NCBI RefSeq assembly: GCF_020164955.1
Contig: NZ_JAIUHG010000015.1
Coordinates: 1-64,000, forward strand
DNA from: Mesorhizobium sp. CA8
GTDB taxonomy: Bacteria; Pseudomonadota; Alphaproteobacteria; Rhizobiales; Rhizobiaceae
DNA: 64,000 nt
Reading direction: 5' to 3'
The translations under genes and the position numbers were made by a program. Position 1 is the stretch's first letter. Every line of letters begins with the position of its first letter. Below the pieces are notes generated by a model. It saw only the letters and a program-made list of their open reading frames with translations, did no database searches and was not told the origin of the DNA. Below are positions 52,908 to 61,661 of this stretch, piece by piece.

Positions 52908-54248
52908 CTACCCGCCGTAAGTTACACGCCAAATCGTGCCGTTGCCGTCCTCGGTGAGGATCAGCGCGCCGTCCCTGGCCACGGCGACGCCGACCGGCCG
53001 GCCCCAGACCGCGTCGTCGGATATGACGAAGCCGGTGGCGAAGTCCTCGTATTCGCCGGTCGGCTTGCCGTCCTTGAATCTCAGCCGCACCACCTTGTAG
53101 CCGGTGCGGACATTGCGGTTCCACGAGCCGTGCAGCGTGACGAAGGCGTCGCCCTTATAATCAGCCGGAAAATTCCCGCCGTCGTAAAAGGCCATGTTGA
53201 GCGGCGCCGAATGCGCCTGTATCAGCACATCCGGAACGGTGACCTTGCCGGCGAGGTCGGGGCGCGCGCCCTCGTGGCGCGGGTCCTCATTGTCGCCGAT
53301 GTAATACCAGGGCCAGCCATAGAAGGCGCCTTCCTTCACGGCGGTCGCATATTCGAAGGGGGTGTTGTCGCCAAGCTCGTCGCGCTCGTTGACGACGCAC
53401 CAGAGCGCGCCCGTCGCCGGCTGCACGGTCATGCCGGAGCAATTGCGCAGGCCGGTGGCGACCGTCCTGCGATTGTTGCCGTCGGGGTCGAAGGCCAGCA
53501 CGTCGGCGCGGCCCTGTTCCGCGCCCCAGGCCTCGCCGAGCGGCTGCGATTTCGCCCATTCCTCGACACCGCCCTTCGGCTTTGCGCCCATGTCTTCGGC
53601 GATGTTGGAGCCGGAGCCGACCGACAGATAGAGCGTCTTGCCGTCGGGCGAGAAGGCGATGTCGCGCGTCCAATGGTGGCTGGCGGGGACCTTGGCGACG
53701 ATGGTTTCCGGCTTGCCCGACGCTTCCAGGTCACCGTCGCGATAGGGGAAGCGGAGGACGCTGTTGCTGTTGGCGACATAGACCCATTGCGGCTTGTCGC
53801 CCGGCGGATAGAAGGCGATGCCGTAGGGCCGAGTCAGGCCCTCGGCGAAGATCGACCTCTGCGCGGGCTTGGCGCTGCCTTCCGCGAGGCGATAGACGCG
53901 GACCTGGTTCGCCCGGCTGTCGGCGACGAAGAGATCGCCGTTCGGCGCCACGCGCACGACACGAGGACTGTCGATGCCGGAAGCGACCAGCTCGGCGGAA
54001 AAACCGGGCGGAAGCTTCGGCTTCGCGTCCTCGGGGCGATCGGTGACGCCGCCGCCATTAGAGGCGGACTCCGTCACATCGGGTTTCGGCAAATCCTCGG
54101 GTTTCAGCAGCCGGCGCACGCCCGGGCGGTCGGCCTTCCAGTCGCCGAAGGCCTTTTCGCCGCTGAGCAAGGGCCGATCGGCCTGCTGCGCAAAGGCAGC
54201 CGTGGCAAAAACCAGCGCGAGGCCCACAAGGCCGGCGATCCGCATCAT
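52908..54248 (-). CDS. PQQ-dependent sugar dehydrogenase (glucose/sorbosone dehydrogenase family)
   Basis: 446-residue secreted beta-propeller protein. A signal peptide (MRIAGLVGLALVFATAAFAQ, cleavage ~20-21) leads into a ~60-residue linker and then the GSDH domain: RDIAFSPDGKTLYLSVGSGSN, GLRNCSGMTVQP and WCVVNERDELGDN, and LTEDGNGTIWRV at the end. Such proteins oxidise aldoses or have other roles in the periplasm; PQQ dependence is by family only. GGAGGAC precedes the double ATG. The nearby small gene upstream is separate. Confidence 0.88.
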   Translation of the reverse strand: MMRIAGLVGLALVFATAAFAQQADRPLLSGEKAFGDWKADRPGVRRLLKPEDLPKPDVTESASNGGGVTDRPEDAKPKLPPGFSAELVASGIDSPRVVRVAPNGDLFVADSRANQVRVYRLAEGSAKPAQRSIFAEGLTRPYGIAFYPPGDKPQWVYVANSNSVLRFPYRDGDLEASGKPETIVAKVPASHHWTRDIAFSPDGKTLYLSVGSGSNIAEDMGAKPKGGVEEWAKSQPLGEAWGAEQGRADVLAFDPDGNNRRTVATGLRNCSGMTVQPATGALWCVVNERDELGDNTPFEYATAVKEGAFYGWPWYYIGDNEDPRHEGARPDLAGKVTVPDVLIQAHSAPLNMAFYDGGNFPADYKGDAFVTLHGSWNRNVRTGYKVVRLRFKDGKPTGEYEDFATGFVISDDAVWGRPVGVAVARDGALILTEDGNGTIWRVTYGG

Positions 54249-54379
54249 GCTGTCCTCCGTCGTCTGCCAACATGTCCTGTCTCTGGGCGCCTCACTCGAT
54301 AAGGCGCCCGGAGACAGAACATATTGGGCTAACGATCGAAAAGAGAAGCTCGCGCACGTGATTTGACGGAACGCCGGGC

Positions 54380-54577
54380 TCAGACCTCTTCGGCATCCAG
54401 ATCGTCGTCGAGGCGCTTTTCCAATTCGACGAGGTCGGCCGGCAAGGGCAGGCCCATGGCGCGCATTTCCCGCAACTTCTCGCGCAGCTGCTCCTGGATC
54501 TCATGCTCGTCCTCGGGCTGGTTGACCATCTCCTCGAGCAGCAGGCTGATCTGGGCTTTCAACGATTCCAGCGCCAT
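54380..54577 (-). CDS. small conserved protein with charged helices
   Basis: 65-residue soluble protein: MALESLKAQISLLLEEMVNQ, PEDEHEIQEQLREKLREMRA, MGLPLPADLVELEKRLDDDL. Strongly acidic and helical with a Pro turn in the middle, like a two-helix hairpin. GGAGGAG precedes the ATG. This type is common in Rhizobiales genomes without known function. Confidence 0.75.
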   Translation of the reverse strand: MALESLKAQISLLLEEMVNQPEDEHEIQEQLREKLREMRAMGLPLPADLVELEKRLDDDLDAEEV

Positions 54578-54601
54578 GTTTTTCTCCTCTGCGGCGATCT
54601 T

Positions 54602-54716
54602 AGGTGTGTCGAGATTCAGGTCAGGCCGAGTCGAGAACGGTGGATTCCGAGAACCGGAGCGGAGCGCACTTAAAGTACGTGAGCACCGGCCTACGCCGAC
54701 CGTAGCCTTAATCTAG
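54602..54716. repeat. intergenic repeat, family F, copy 2
   Basis: Shares GAGATTCAGGTCAGGCCGAG and the downstream GAGAAC...GTGAGCACCGG blocks with the element at 11886-12005 (opposite orientation). Its centre holds CACTTAAAGT-like dyads. The second arm is more decayed than in copy 1. It lies between the small gene at 54380 and hrcA. Confidence 0.65.
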
Positions 54717-54809
54717 CTGCCGCGCCACTCACAAGCGCTTCGGCCGGCGAAGGCAGGAAGCACAGGAAGCCGCCGTTCGCAGGCCGCCATCACCTGAAAA
54801 TCGATACAC

Positions 54810-55907
54810 CTAACGAAGCATGCGGGAAATCAGCTGTGCGGTATAGTCGACCATCGGCACGATGCGGGCGTAATTCAGGCGCGTCGGGCCGATGACGCCA
54901 AGCGCGCCGACGACACGGGCGTCCTTGTCGCGATAGGGAGCGACGACCAGCGACGAGCCGGACAGCGAAAACAGCTTGTTCTCCGAGCCGATGAAGATGC
55001 GCACGCCCGGCCCTTCCTCGGCAAGGTCGAGCAGCTGCAGCAAGCCGTCCTGCGTTTCCAAATCCTCGAACAGATGACGCAGCAATTCGAGATCGGCCTG
55101 GGCGGTGACGTTTTCCAGAAGATTGGCGCGGCCGCGCACGATGAGACGCGCCGGCAGGCCGCTTTCAGCGCCGGCCCAGACCGCGAGGCCCTTCTCGACC
55201 AGATCCTGCGACAGCGTGTCGAGGGCCGCCCTGGTCTCCTCCTTGATGCGGGCGATCTCGGCGCGCGCCTCGGCCAGGGTGCGGCCACGAATATGGGCGT
55301 TGAGGAAATTGGACGCCTCATGCAGCTGCGACACGGTGATGCCGGCCGGCAGCTCGACGACTCGGTTCTCGACGTCGCCGTTCTGCGACACTAGCACGGC
55401 AAGCGCCTTGGTGGGCTCGAGCTGGATGAATTCGATGTGCTTCAGCGCCACCTCGTGCTTGGAGGCAAGCACGAGGCCGGCACCGCGCGACATGCCGGAC
55501 AGCATCTGGCTGGCTTCGGTCAGCATATGCTCCAGCGTCGCGCCCGAGCCGGAGGCGCGCACCTGCGCTTCGATGGTGCGGCGCTCGTCGTCGGAAAGGT
55601 CGCCGAGCTCCATGAAGGCGTCGACGAAGAAGCGCAGGCCTGTCTGGGTCGGCAGCCGCCCGGCGGACACATGCGGCGCGTAGATCAGCCCCAGATGCTC
55701 GAGATCGCTCATCACGTTGCGGATGGTGGCGGGCGACAGCGAGGAGGGCAGGATGCGCGACAGGCTGCGCGAGCCGACCGGCTCGCCGTCGCGCAGGTAG
55801 GAATCGACGATCCGCCGGAAAATATCGCGCGAGCGCATGTCGAGTGACTGAAGTACGGGCGACTGAAGCCCGGGACTCTGGGACGTCGGATCGACTGGTT
55901 TGTTCAT
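54810..55907 (-). CDS. hrcA: heat-inducible transcription repressor HrcA
   Basis: 365-residue repressor of groESL-type heat-shock genes via CIRCE. Seen: N-terminal winged helix (SRDIFRRIVDSYLRDGEPVGS, LSPATIRNVMSDLEHLGLIYAPHVSAGRLPT split over ~24-90), a GAF-like domain and the dimer region. ATG at 55907 gives MNKPVDPTSQSPG; AGGAGG lies ~12 nt upstream. Divergent from rph, the usual rhizobial arrangement (often followed by grpE, not present here). I see no CIRCE in its own leader. Confidence 0.95.
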   Translation of the reverse strand: MNKPVDPTSQSPGLQSPVLQSLDMRSRDIFRRIVDSYLRDGEPVGSRSLSRILPSSLSPATIRNVMSDLEHLGLIYAPHVSAGRLPTQTGLRFFVDAFMELGDLSDDERRTIEAQVRASGSGATLEHMLTEASQMLSGMSRGAGLVLASKHEVALKHIEFIQLEPTKALAVLVSQNGDVENRVVELPAGITVSQLHEASNFLNAHIRGRTLAEARAEIARIKEETRAALDTLSQDLVEKGLAVWAGAESGLPARLIVRGRANLLENVTAQADLELLRHLFEDLETQDGLLQLLDLAEEGPGVRIFIGSENKLFSLSGSSLVVAPYRDKDARVVGALGVIGPTRLNYARIVPMVDYTAQLISRMLR

Positions 55908-56120
55908 TCCGGCGAGAAACCTCCTGCCGAAAGATATAGACTTAAGCCACAGCGGCGCAACCCGGTGCCGCATTCGCGGTCACGTAGCGCGTTTGCGGGC
56001 GTGGGTGCGCGTTTGCGGTTACCCAGCCCTTTTCCTTTGCGACCTCGTTTTCCTTTGCGCCATGCTGCGCATGCGTCTACAAGCCGCCGACGAATCCGGG
56101 AAAGAACAGAAAGAGCCTCG

Positions 56121-56837
56121 ATGCGCCCCTCCAAACGCCAAGCCGACGAAATGCGCGCCATCTCCTTCGAGCGCGGCGTCTCCAAGCATGCCGAAGGCTC
56201 GTGCCTGGTGAAGTTCGGCGACACGCATGTCTTGTGCACGGCCAGCCTGGAGGAAAAGGTGCCGGCCTGGATGCGCAATTCCGGCAAGGGTTGGGTGACG
56301 GCCGAATACGGCATGCTGCCGCGCTCGACCGGCGAGCGCATGCGGCGCGAGGCCTCCGCCGGAAAGCAGGGCGGCCGCACGTTGGAGATCCAGCGGCTGA
56401 TCGGCCGCTCGTTGCGGGCCGTGGTCGACCTGCAGGCGCTGGGCGAACAGCAGATCACCGTCGACTGCGACGTGATCCAGGCCGATGGCGGCACACGCAC
56501 GGCCTCGATAACCGGCGGTTGGGTGGCGCTCTATGATTGCCTGCGCTGGATGGAAGCGCGCCAGATGGTGAGCGTTTCCAAAGTGCTGAAGGACCATGTC
56601 GCGGCGATTTCCTGCGGCATCCATGACGGCCAGCCGGTCATCGACCTCGATTACCTCGAGGATTCCTCGGCCGGCACCGACGCCAATTTTGTCATGACCG
56701 GCAAGGGCGGCATCGTCGAGATTCAGGGCACAGCCGAGGGTGAGCCGTTCTCCGAGGAGCAGTTCGCGGCGCTGATGGGGTTGGCGAAGAAGGGTATTTC
56801 GCGGCTGGTGAGCCTGCAGCAGATGGCGGTGGCCTAA
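56121..56837 (+). CDS. rph: ribonuclease PH
   Basis: 238-residue phosphorolytic 3'-5' exoribonuclease that trims tRNA 3' ends. Seen: MRPSKRQADEMRAISFERG, HVLCTASLEEKVPAWMRNSG, EYGMLPRSTGERMRREA (the phosphate-binding Arg site) and DCDVIQADGGTRTASITGG. Full length. Start at 56121 agrees with family start; the upstream open frame is leader. Confidence 0.97.
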   Translation: MRPSKRQADEMRAISFERGVSKHAEGSCLVKFGDTHVLCTASLEEKVPAWMRNSGKGWVTAEYGMLPRSTGERMRREASAGKQGGRTLEIQRLIGRSLRAVVDLQALGEQQITVDCDVIQADGGTRTASITGGWVALYDCLRWMEARQMVSVSKVLKDHVAAISCGIHDGQPVIDLDYLEDSSAGTDANFVMTGKGGIVEIQGTAEGEPFSEEQFAALMGLAKKGISRLVSLQQMAVA

Positions 56838-56868
56838 CGTTGAATGCGATGAGGTCGGCGATCCTTCA

Positions 56869-57026
56869 CACCCCCCTCTGGCCTGCCGGCCATCTCCCCC
56901 GCAAGGGGGGAGATCAGGTGTTGTCTCGGCCTTCGCCAATCTCCAACGCTGAAAAGTTCGCGGCGGCGGCGACGCTGCCAATCTCCCCCCTTGCGGGGGA
57001 GATGGCCGGCAGGCCAGAGGGGGGTG
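56869..57026. repeat. perfect 46-bp inverted repeat (family A)
   Basis: Arms 56869-56914 and 56981-57026 are exact inverse complements (left begins CACCCCCCTCTGGCCTGCCG), separated by 66 bp. Each arm itself contains a CTCCCCC/GGGGGAG hairpin. The perfect match implies recent origin or gene conversion. The right arm supplies the purine-rich AGAGGGGGGTG that serves as ribosome site for the VOC gene at 57031. Confidence 0.95.
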
Positions 57027-57030
57027 CCTC

Positions 57031-57441
57031 GTGATACCCTCCGCAATTTTGGAATCAGCGCTTTATGTGAATGATCTCAAGGCCGCCGAAGCCTTCTACC
57101 GCGACATCATTGGTCTCGAAGCCTTGGGCAAGGTCGAGGGCCGGCATGTCTTCTTCCGTTGCGGCAACGGCGTATTGCTTCTCTTCAACGCCGAGGCGAC
57201 GAAAATCCCGCCGGCGCCGGACGCTCGGCTGAAGGTGCCGCCGCACGGCACGGCCGGCGAAGGGCACCTCTGCTTTGCGGCAACCGCCGATGAAATCGCC
57301 GCATGGCGCAAGCATCTCGCCGCGAACAACATCGCCATCGAAAGCGATTTCGAATGGCCGCAGGGCGGGCACTCGATCTATATCCGCGACCCGTCGGGCA
57401 ATTCGATCGAGTTCGCCGAGCCAAGGATCTGGGGGTTCTGA
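57031..57441 (+). CDS. VOC/glyoxalase superfamily protein
   Basis: 136-residue dioxygenase- or glyoxalase-like protein with two beta-alpha-beta-beta-beta units: ILESALYVNDLKAAEAFYRD, GHLCFAATADEIAAWRKHL and YIRDPSGNSIEFAEP. The GTG start at 57031 lies directly after a repeat whose AGGGGGG forms the ribosome site. Its stop overlaps the ATG of rdgB (TGATG). Substrate unknown. Confidence 0.88.
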   Translation: MIPSAILESALYVNDLKAAEAFYRDIIGLEALGKVEGRHVFFRCGNGVLLLFNAEATKIPPAPDARLKVPPHGTAGEGHLCFAATADEIAAWRKHLAANNIAIESDFEWPQGGHSIYIRDPSGNSIEFAEPRIWGF

Positions 57442-58118
57442 TGCACTCTCTCAATGGACGCAAGATCGTCGTCGCCAGCCACAATGAAGGCAAGCTGCGC
57501 GAATTCGCCGACCTGATGGCTCCGTTCGGCTTCGAGGCGAAATCGGCCAGGGAATTCGGCCTGCCCGAGCCCGACGAGACCGGCACCACCTTCGAGGAGA
57601 ACGCCTATATCAAGGCATATGCCGCCGCCAAGGCGACCGGCCTGCCGGCGCTGTCGGATGATTCCGGGCTCTGCGTCGACGCGCTCGACGGCGCGCCGGG
57701 GGTCTATACCGCCAACTGGGCCGAGACGCCGGACGGCAGCAGGGATTTCGGCATGGCCATGCAGAAGACCGAAACCGCGCTGCAGGAGGTCGGCGCGGCG
57801 GAGCCGGCGCAACGCACCGGCCGCTTCGTCGCCGTTATCTGCCTCGCCTTTCCGGATGGCGAGGCCGAATATTATCGCGGCGAGGCCGAAGGCACGCTGG
57901 TGTGGCCGCCGCGCGGCACGCTCGGTTTCGGCTACGATCCGGTGTTCCTGCCCAACGGTTTCGACAAGACCTTTGGCGAGATGAGCGCAGAAGAAAAGCA
58001 TGGCTGGAAGCCCGGCCAGACGACGGCGCTTTCGCACCGCGCCCGCGCTTTCCAGAAATTCGCGCAAGCGCGATTGGATTTGGGGCGTCTGGACTTGGCC
58101 AGGCTAGGATCGGCATGA
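57441..58118 (+). CDS. rdgB: dITP/XTP pyrophosphatase
   Basis: 225-residue Ham1/RdgB house-cleaning enzyme that hydrolyses inosine and xanthosine triphosphates. Seen: VVASHNEGKLREF (~10-22), ETGTTFEENAYIKA, LSDDSGLCVDALDGAPGVYTA (Asp73/Asp74), GTLGFGYDPVF and ALSHRARAFQKF. Coupled with the VOC gene before and hemW after (ATGA overlap). Confidence 0.96.
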   Translation: MHSLNGRKIVVASHNEGKLREFADLMAPFGFEAKSAREFGLPEPDETGTTFEENAYIKAYAAAKATGLPALSDDSGLCVDALDGAPGVYTANWAETPDGSRDFGMAMQKTETALQEVGAAEPAQRTGRFVAVICLAFPDGEAEYYRGEAEGTLVWPPRGTLGFGYDPVFLPNGFDKTFGEMSAEEKHGWKPGQTTALSHRARAFQKFAQARLDLGRLDLARLGSA

Positions 58119-59287
58119 GCGCGGTCACCATCCCGCTCGACCGCAGCCCCGGCTTCGGCGTCTATATCCACTGGCCGTTCTGCGCGGCCAAGTGCCCTTA
58201 CTGCGACTTCAACAGCCATGTCCGCCACCAGCCGGTCGACCAGGAGCGTTTTGCCCGCGCCTTCGAGACGGAGCTCGCAACCATGCGCGACCGCACCGGG
58301 CCGCGCGAGGTGACCAGCATCTTCCTCGGCGGCGGCACGCCGTCGCTGATGAAGCCGGAAACGGTGGCCGCCGTCCTGGAGGCCGTGGCGAGGAACTGGA
58401 CGGTGCCTGCCGGCATCGAGGTGACGCTGGAGGCCAACCCGTCCTCGGTCGAGGCCGAGCGCTTCCGCGGCTATCGCGCCGCCGGCGTCAACCGCATCTC
58501 GCTCGGCGTGCAGGCCCTGAACGACAAGGATCTGCGCTTCCTCGGCCGGTTGCACAATGTCGAGGAGGCACTGCACGCCATCGGCCTTGCGCGCGAAATT
58601 TTTCCACGGCTGTCCTTCGACCTGATCTACGCGCGGCCAGGCCAGACGCCGGAAGCATGGGGGGCGGAACTGGAACAGGCGATCGGCTATGCCGTCGACC
58701 ACCTGTCGCTCTATCAGCTGACCATCGAGGAGGGCACGCCCTTCCACGCGCTTTACGCGGCACGCAAATTCACGCTGCCCGACAATGACCATGCCGCCGA
58801 CCTCTACGCGCTGACGCAGGAGTTGACGGCGGCGCATGGCCTGCCGGCCTATGAGATTTCCAACCACGCCCGGCCGGGCGCCGAGAGCCGGCACAATCTG
58901 ACCTATTGGCGCTACGGCGAATATGTCGGCGTCGGTCCGGGCGCGCATGGTCGCTTCGTCGAGAACGGCCGCCGCACCGTGACGATTGCAGAAAGAATGC
59001 CGGAGACCTGGGTCAATCTGGTCGAGGCCAAAGGCCACGGCGTCACCGGCGGCGAGATCCTGACGCGTTCCGAAGAGGCGGACGAGTTCCTGCTGATGGG
59101 CCTAAGGCTCGCCGAAGGCATCGACCTGCAGCGTTACGAGGCGCTCTCGGGTCGCGGCCTTTCAAGCGCGCGGCTCTCGGTGCTGCAAGAGGAAGGGCTG
59201 GTGGCGCCGGTCGGCAATGCAAGGCTCCGCGCTACGACGGCGGGGATGATCGTGCTCGATGCGGTGGTCGCAGATTTGGCGCGGTAG
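58115..59287 (+). CDS. hemW: HemW, radical SAM heme chaperone
   Basis: 390-residue radical SAM protein. Seen: CAAKCPYC (Cys23, Cys27, Cys30) for the 4Fe-4S cluster, IFLGGGTPSLM, ISLGVQALNDKDL, FDLIYARPGQT and HNLTYWRYGEYVGVGPGAHG. The HNxxYW motif and absence of HemN's extra N-terminal residues fit HemW, which carries heme, rather than coproporphyrinogen oxidase. It overlaps rdgB by 4 bp. Confidence 0.95.
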   Translation: MSAVTIPLDRSPGFGVYIHWPFCAAKCPYCDFNSHVRHQPVDQERFARAFETELATMRDRTGPREVTSIFLGGGTPSLMKPETVAAVLEAVARNWTVPAGIEVTLEANPSSVEAERFRGYRAAGVNRISLGVQALNDKDLRFLGRLHNVEEALHAIGLAREIFPRLSFDLIYARPGQTPEAWGAELEQAIGYAVDHLSLYQLTIEEGTPFHALYAARKFTLPDNDHAADLYALTQELTAAHGLPAYEISNHARPGAESRHNLTYWRYGEYVGVGPGAHGRFVENGRRTVTIAERMPETWVNLVEAKGHGVTGGEILTRSEEADEFLLMGLRLAEGIDLQRYEALSGRGLSSARLSVLQEEGLVAPVGNARLRATTAGMIVLDAVVADLAR

Positions 59288-59383
59288 AGCAGCAGCCGAC
59301 TGGTTTGTTAGTCTGCCCGATGATGTTAGATATTGGCCTGCCCTAAGCCGAATGCCATTTCCACGCATCCAATGGGACCTGCA

Positions 59384-59704
59384 ATGAAGTTCCTGATCCA
59401 TGAGACGCTGCGAACTTTAAACACGGATGATGTTTTTGAGTTTGGATTGACCGAGATTTCGAAATCCCGTGAGCATTCCGACTTCTATGAAGCAGTGACC
59501 GTATTCAGCAGAAACCAGAAATCGAAGAAACACAAAACATCGGGCTTGAGCGAGTTTGACGTCGTGCGCAGCTTCATGACTTATGTCGGGATAAATTTAA
59601 GGACAATCGCAAAAGACGATTCGATAGAATTCGACTTGAACGGACTTACTCTGGATCAGTACATCCCACTTATGAAATCAATCCGCGAGATTATGGACGA
59701 GTAG
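59384..59704 (+). CDS. hypothetical protein, AT-rich (106 residues)
   Basis: Starts MKFLIHETLRTLNTDDVFEF and ends MKSIREIMDE. Soluble, acidic and Lys-rich, with mostly helix and strand. The codons are much richer in A/T than those around it, indicating recent transfer. GGGA lies ~7 nt before the ATG. No family recognised; neighbours (hemW, rsmI) give no clue. Confidence 0.6.
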   Translation: MKFLIHETLRTLNTDDVFEFGLTEISKSREHSDFYEAVTVFSRNQKSKKHKTSGLSEFDVVRSFMTYVGINLRTIAKDDSIEFDLNGLTLDQYIPLMKSIREIMDE

Positions 59705-59743
59705 TGCTGGTTTTCCCTCTCTGAGATGTGGCGTTTCCCGCGC

Positions 59744-59907
59744 GTTCGTCATTCTCGGGCTTGACCCGAGAATCCATTCCGTGACCAACGCGCAAGGACG
59801 CTGCGGAACAGAATTCTGCACCGCTGGCGGAACGTCTATGTAACGGCATGGATTCCAGGGTCTGCGCGCGTCGCTTCGCTCCTTGCTTCGCCCTGGAATG
59901 ACGAAGT
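59744..59907. repeat. intergenic inverted repeat, family D/E, copy 2
   Basis: Outer ends TTCGTCATTCTCGGGCTTG and the complement of CGCCCTGGAATGACGAAGTG pair through CGTCATT/AATGACG, as in 18224-18416, with which it shares GAATCCATTCCGTGA-like, CAGAATTCTG and TCGCTCCTTGCT blocks. No gene. Confidence 0.75.
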
Positions 59908-59944
59908 GCGGCCGCTCGCGGCCAATGACGATGGACGCGACGCC

Positions 59945-60133
59945 TTAAGCGTCGTGCTTCTGGCGGTGCTTGCCGCGGTGCTTTTCGCCATGCGCCTCGC
60001 CGTGACGGACAGGCTTCTGGTCGGCCTTGTCGCGGCGCGCGCCGGACTCGGCGGCGATGGGGTGTGGAGGGATGCCCTCGCGGGCGGTCTTGCTTTCAAG
60101 TCGGCCGATAAAAATATCGAAGCGATTGGGCAT
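59945..60133 (-). CDS. small His/Lys-rich hypothetical protein (62 residues)
   Basis: Begins MPNRFDIFIGRLESKTAREG and ends HGEAHGEKHRGKHRQKHDA, with seven His in the last 20 residues. A strong GGGAGGAGG lies about 11-18 nt upstream. The His-rich tail could bind metal. No family known, and rsmI is on the other strand. Confidence 0.45.
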   Translation of the reverse strand: MPNRFDIFIGRLESKTAREGIPPHPIAAESGARRDKADQKPVRHGEAHGEKHRGKHRQKHDA

Positions 60134-60272
60134 CGTTCGGTCCTGCCTCCTCCCGGGGAATCAGGGGTTAAATTCGCCGATGTGGGTTTCGTTCCGCACT
60201 GTGGCAAAGGCAAGGCGATTTCCTTACCTCGACCTCACGTTTTGCAACGGGGCTTCAGCCATGCGAAACAGA

Positions 60273-60330
60273 CTTGGTTCTTCGCAATTCCGGACGGAAA
60301 ACCGCGACGCACTTTTCCTGGAATTGCTCG
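60273..60330. repeat. rhizobial palindromic repeat (AGAGCAATTCC type), copy 3
   Basis: The inverse complement of this stretch reads CGAGCAATTCCAGGAAAAGT to GGAATTGCGAAG, matching the copies at 28853 and 32078. It is just upstream of rsmI. Confidence 0.8.
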
Positions 60331-60346
60331 GAATGAGGGGCATTCG

Positions 60347-61243
60347 GTGACCGGCGACAAACGCAGCTATCTGATCGGACAGAGCGAGATCGCGGCGCGG
60401 CCGCTTCAGCCGGCTCTTTATCTGGTGGCGACACCGATCGGCAACCTGGCCGACATCACGCTGCGCGCGCTGGAGACGCTGTCGGCTGCCGATATCGTCG
60501 CCTGCGAGGACACGCGCGTCTCGCGCGTGCTGCTCGAACGCTACGGCATCCGCCGCCGCACCACCGCCTATCATGAGCACAATGCGAGTGAGGCCGGGCC
60601 GAAGCTGATCGAGGCGATGGCTGCCGGGCAGAGCGTGGCGCTGATCTCGGACGCCGGCACGCCTTTGGTCTCCGATCCCGGCTACCGGCTGGTCGGCGAG
60701 GCGCTGGATCATGGCATCCGCGTCGTGCCTATCCCCGGACCTTCGGCTCCGCTTGCAGCGCTGACCGCGTCGGGCCTGCCGTCCGATGCTTTCCTGTTCG
60801 CAGGGTTCCTGCCCGTGAAGACCGGACAGAGGCTGACCAAGCTCGAAACGTTCAAGGCGGTGCCGGCGACACTGATCTTCTTCGAATCCCCGCGCCGTCT
60901 GGCGGAGACGCTTGGCGCGATGGTCGAGGCGCTGGGCGGCGCCCGGAAGGCCGCGATCGGCCGCGAGCTGACCAAGGCCTTCGAGGAAATGCGCACCGGA
61001 ACCCTGGCCGAACTGGCCGGCCACTATGCCGCCGCAGACACGCCTAAAGGCGAGATCGTCATCTGTGTCGGTCCGCCGGAAGCGGCGGAGGACCAGCCGG
61101 CCGACATCGACCGGCTGCTTTTGTCCTTAGCCGCCGAAATGCCGGCATCGAAGGCAGCGGCGGAGGCGGCGAAAATGACCGGCGGTCAGAAACAGGCGCT
61201 TTACCGCCGGCTGATCGAGCTCAAGGCGGACGGGGATGGCTGA
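60347..61243 (+). CDS. rsmI: 16S rRNA (cytidine1402-2'-O)-methyltransferase
   Basis: 298-residue SAM-dependent enzyme methylating C1402 in the ribosomal P site. Seen: LYLVATPIGNLADITLRAL (~25-43), DTRVSRVLLERYGI, LISDAGTPLVSDPGYRLV, PIPGPSAPLAALTASGLP and FFESPRRLAETL. Start is GTG at 60347 with GAGGGG 6 nt upstream; the open frame upstream runs through repeats. It overlaps yraN by 8 bp. Confidence 0.95.
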   Translation: MTGDKRSYLIGQSEIAARPLQPALYLVATPIGNLADITLRALETLSAADIVACEDTRVSRVLLERYGIRRRTTAYHEHNASEAGPKLIEAMAAGQSVALISDAGTPLVSDPGYRLVGEALDHGIRVVPIPGPSAPLAALTASGLPSDAFLFAGFLPVKTGQRLTKLETFKAVPATLIFFESPRRLAETLGAMVEALGGARKAAIGRELTKAFEEMRTGTLAELAGHYAAADTPKGEIVICVGPPEAAEDQPADIDRLLLSLAAEMPASKAAAEAAKMTGGQKQALYRRLIELKADGDG

Positions 61244-61613
61244 ACGCACGGTCGGCCATCGCCGCAAAGCCTATCGGCGCGGTCATCGCGGCGAGTGGCT
61301 AGCGGCGCTGGCGCTGATGCTGAAAGGCTACCGCATCCTTGCCCGCCGTCACCGCACCAGACTCGGCGAGATCGACCTCATCGCCCGGCGCGGCGACCTC
61401 GTGCTGTTCGTCGAGGTCAAGGCGCGGCGGACGTTGATCGAGGCGATGGAAGCGATCGGCCGTGAATCGGAGCGCCGGATCGAGGGCGCCGCGGATTTGT
61501 GGCTGTCGCGCCAGCCGGATTACGGCCGGCTGTCGATGCGTTTCGACATGGTGGCGGTGCTGCCCTGGCGCTGGCCGGTGCATGTCGAGAACGCGTTTTA
61601 TGGAAGGAATTGA
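61236..61613 (+). CDS. YraN/UPF0102 family protein
   Basis: 125-residue nuclease-fold protein (endonuclease-like). Seen: RRGHRGEWLAALALMLKGYRIL, RTRLGEIDLIARRGDLVLFVEVKARR with the D-x(n)-ExK pattern of the restriction-endonuclease fold. Function unproven. Pairing with rsmI is very common in bacteria. Confidence 0.93.
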   Translation: MAERTVGHRRKAYRRGHRGEWLAALALMLKGYRILARRHRTRLGEIDLIARRGDLVLFVEVKARRTLIEAMEAIGRESERRIEGAADLWLSRQPDYGRLSMRFDMVAVLPWRWPVHVENAFYGRN

Positions 61614-61661
61614 GCGGGCTTACCCCGCTACAAGGGCAGGACAATCGCATACGGCGGCGCT

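Noticed and set aside
52021..53124. 367-codon frame including the LysE gene
   Set aside because: The N-terminal 160 codons read through an intergenic repeat; the LysE protein starts at 52638.
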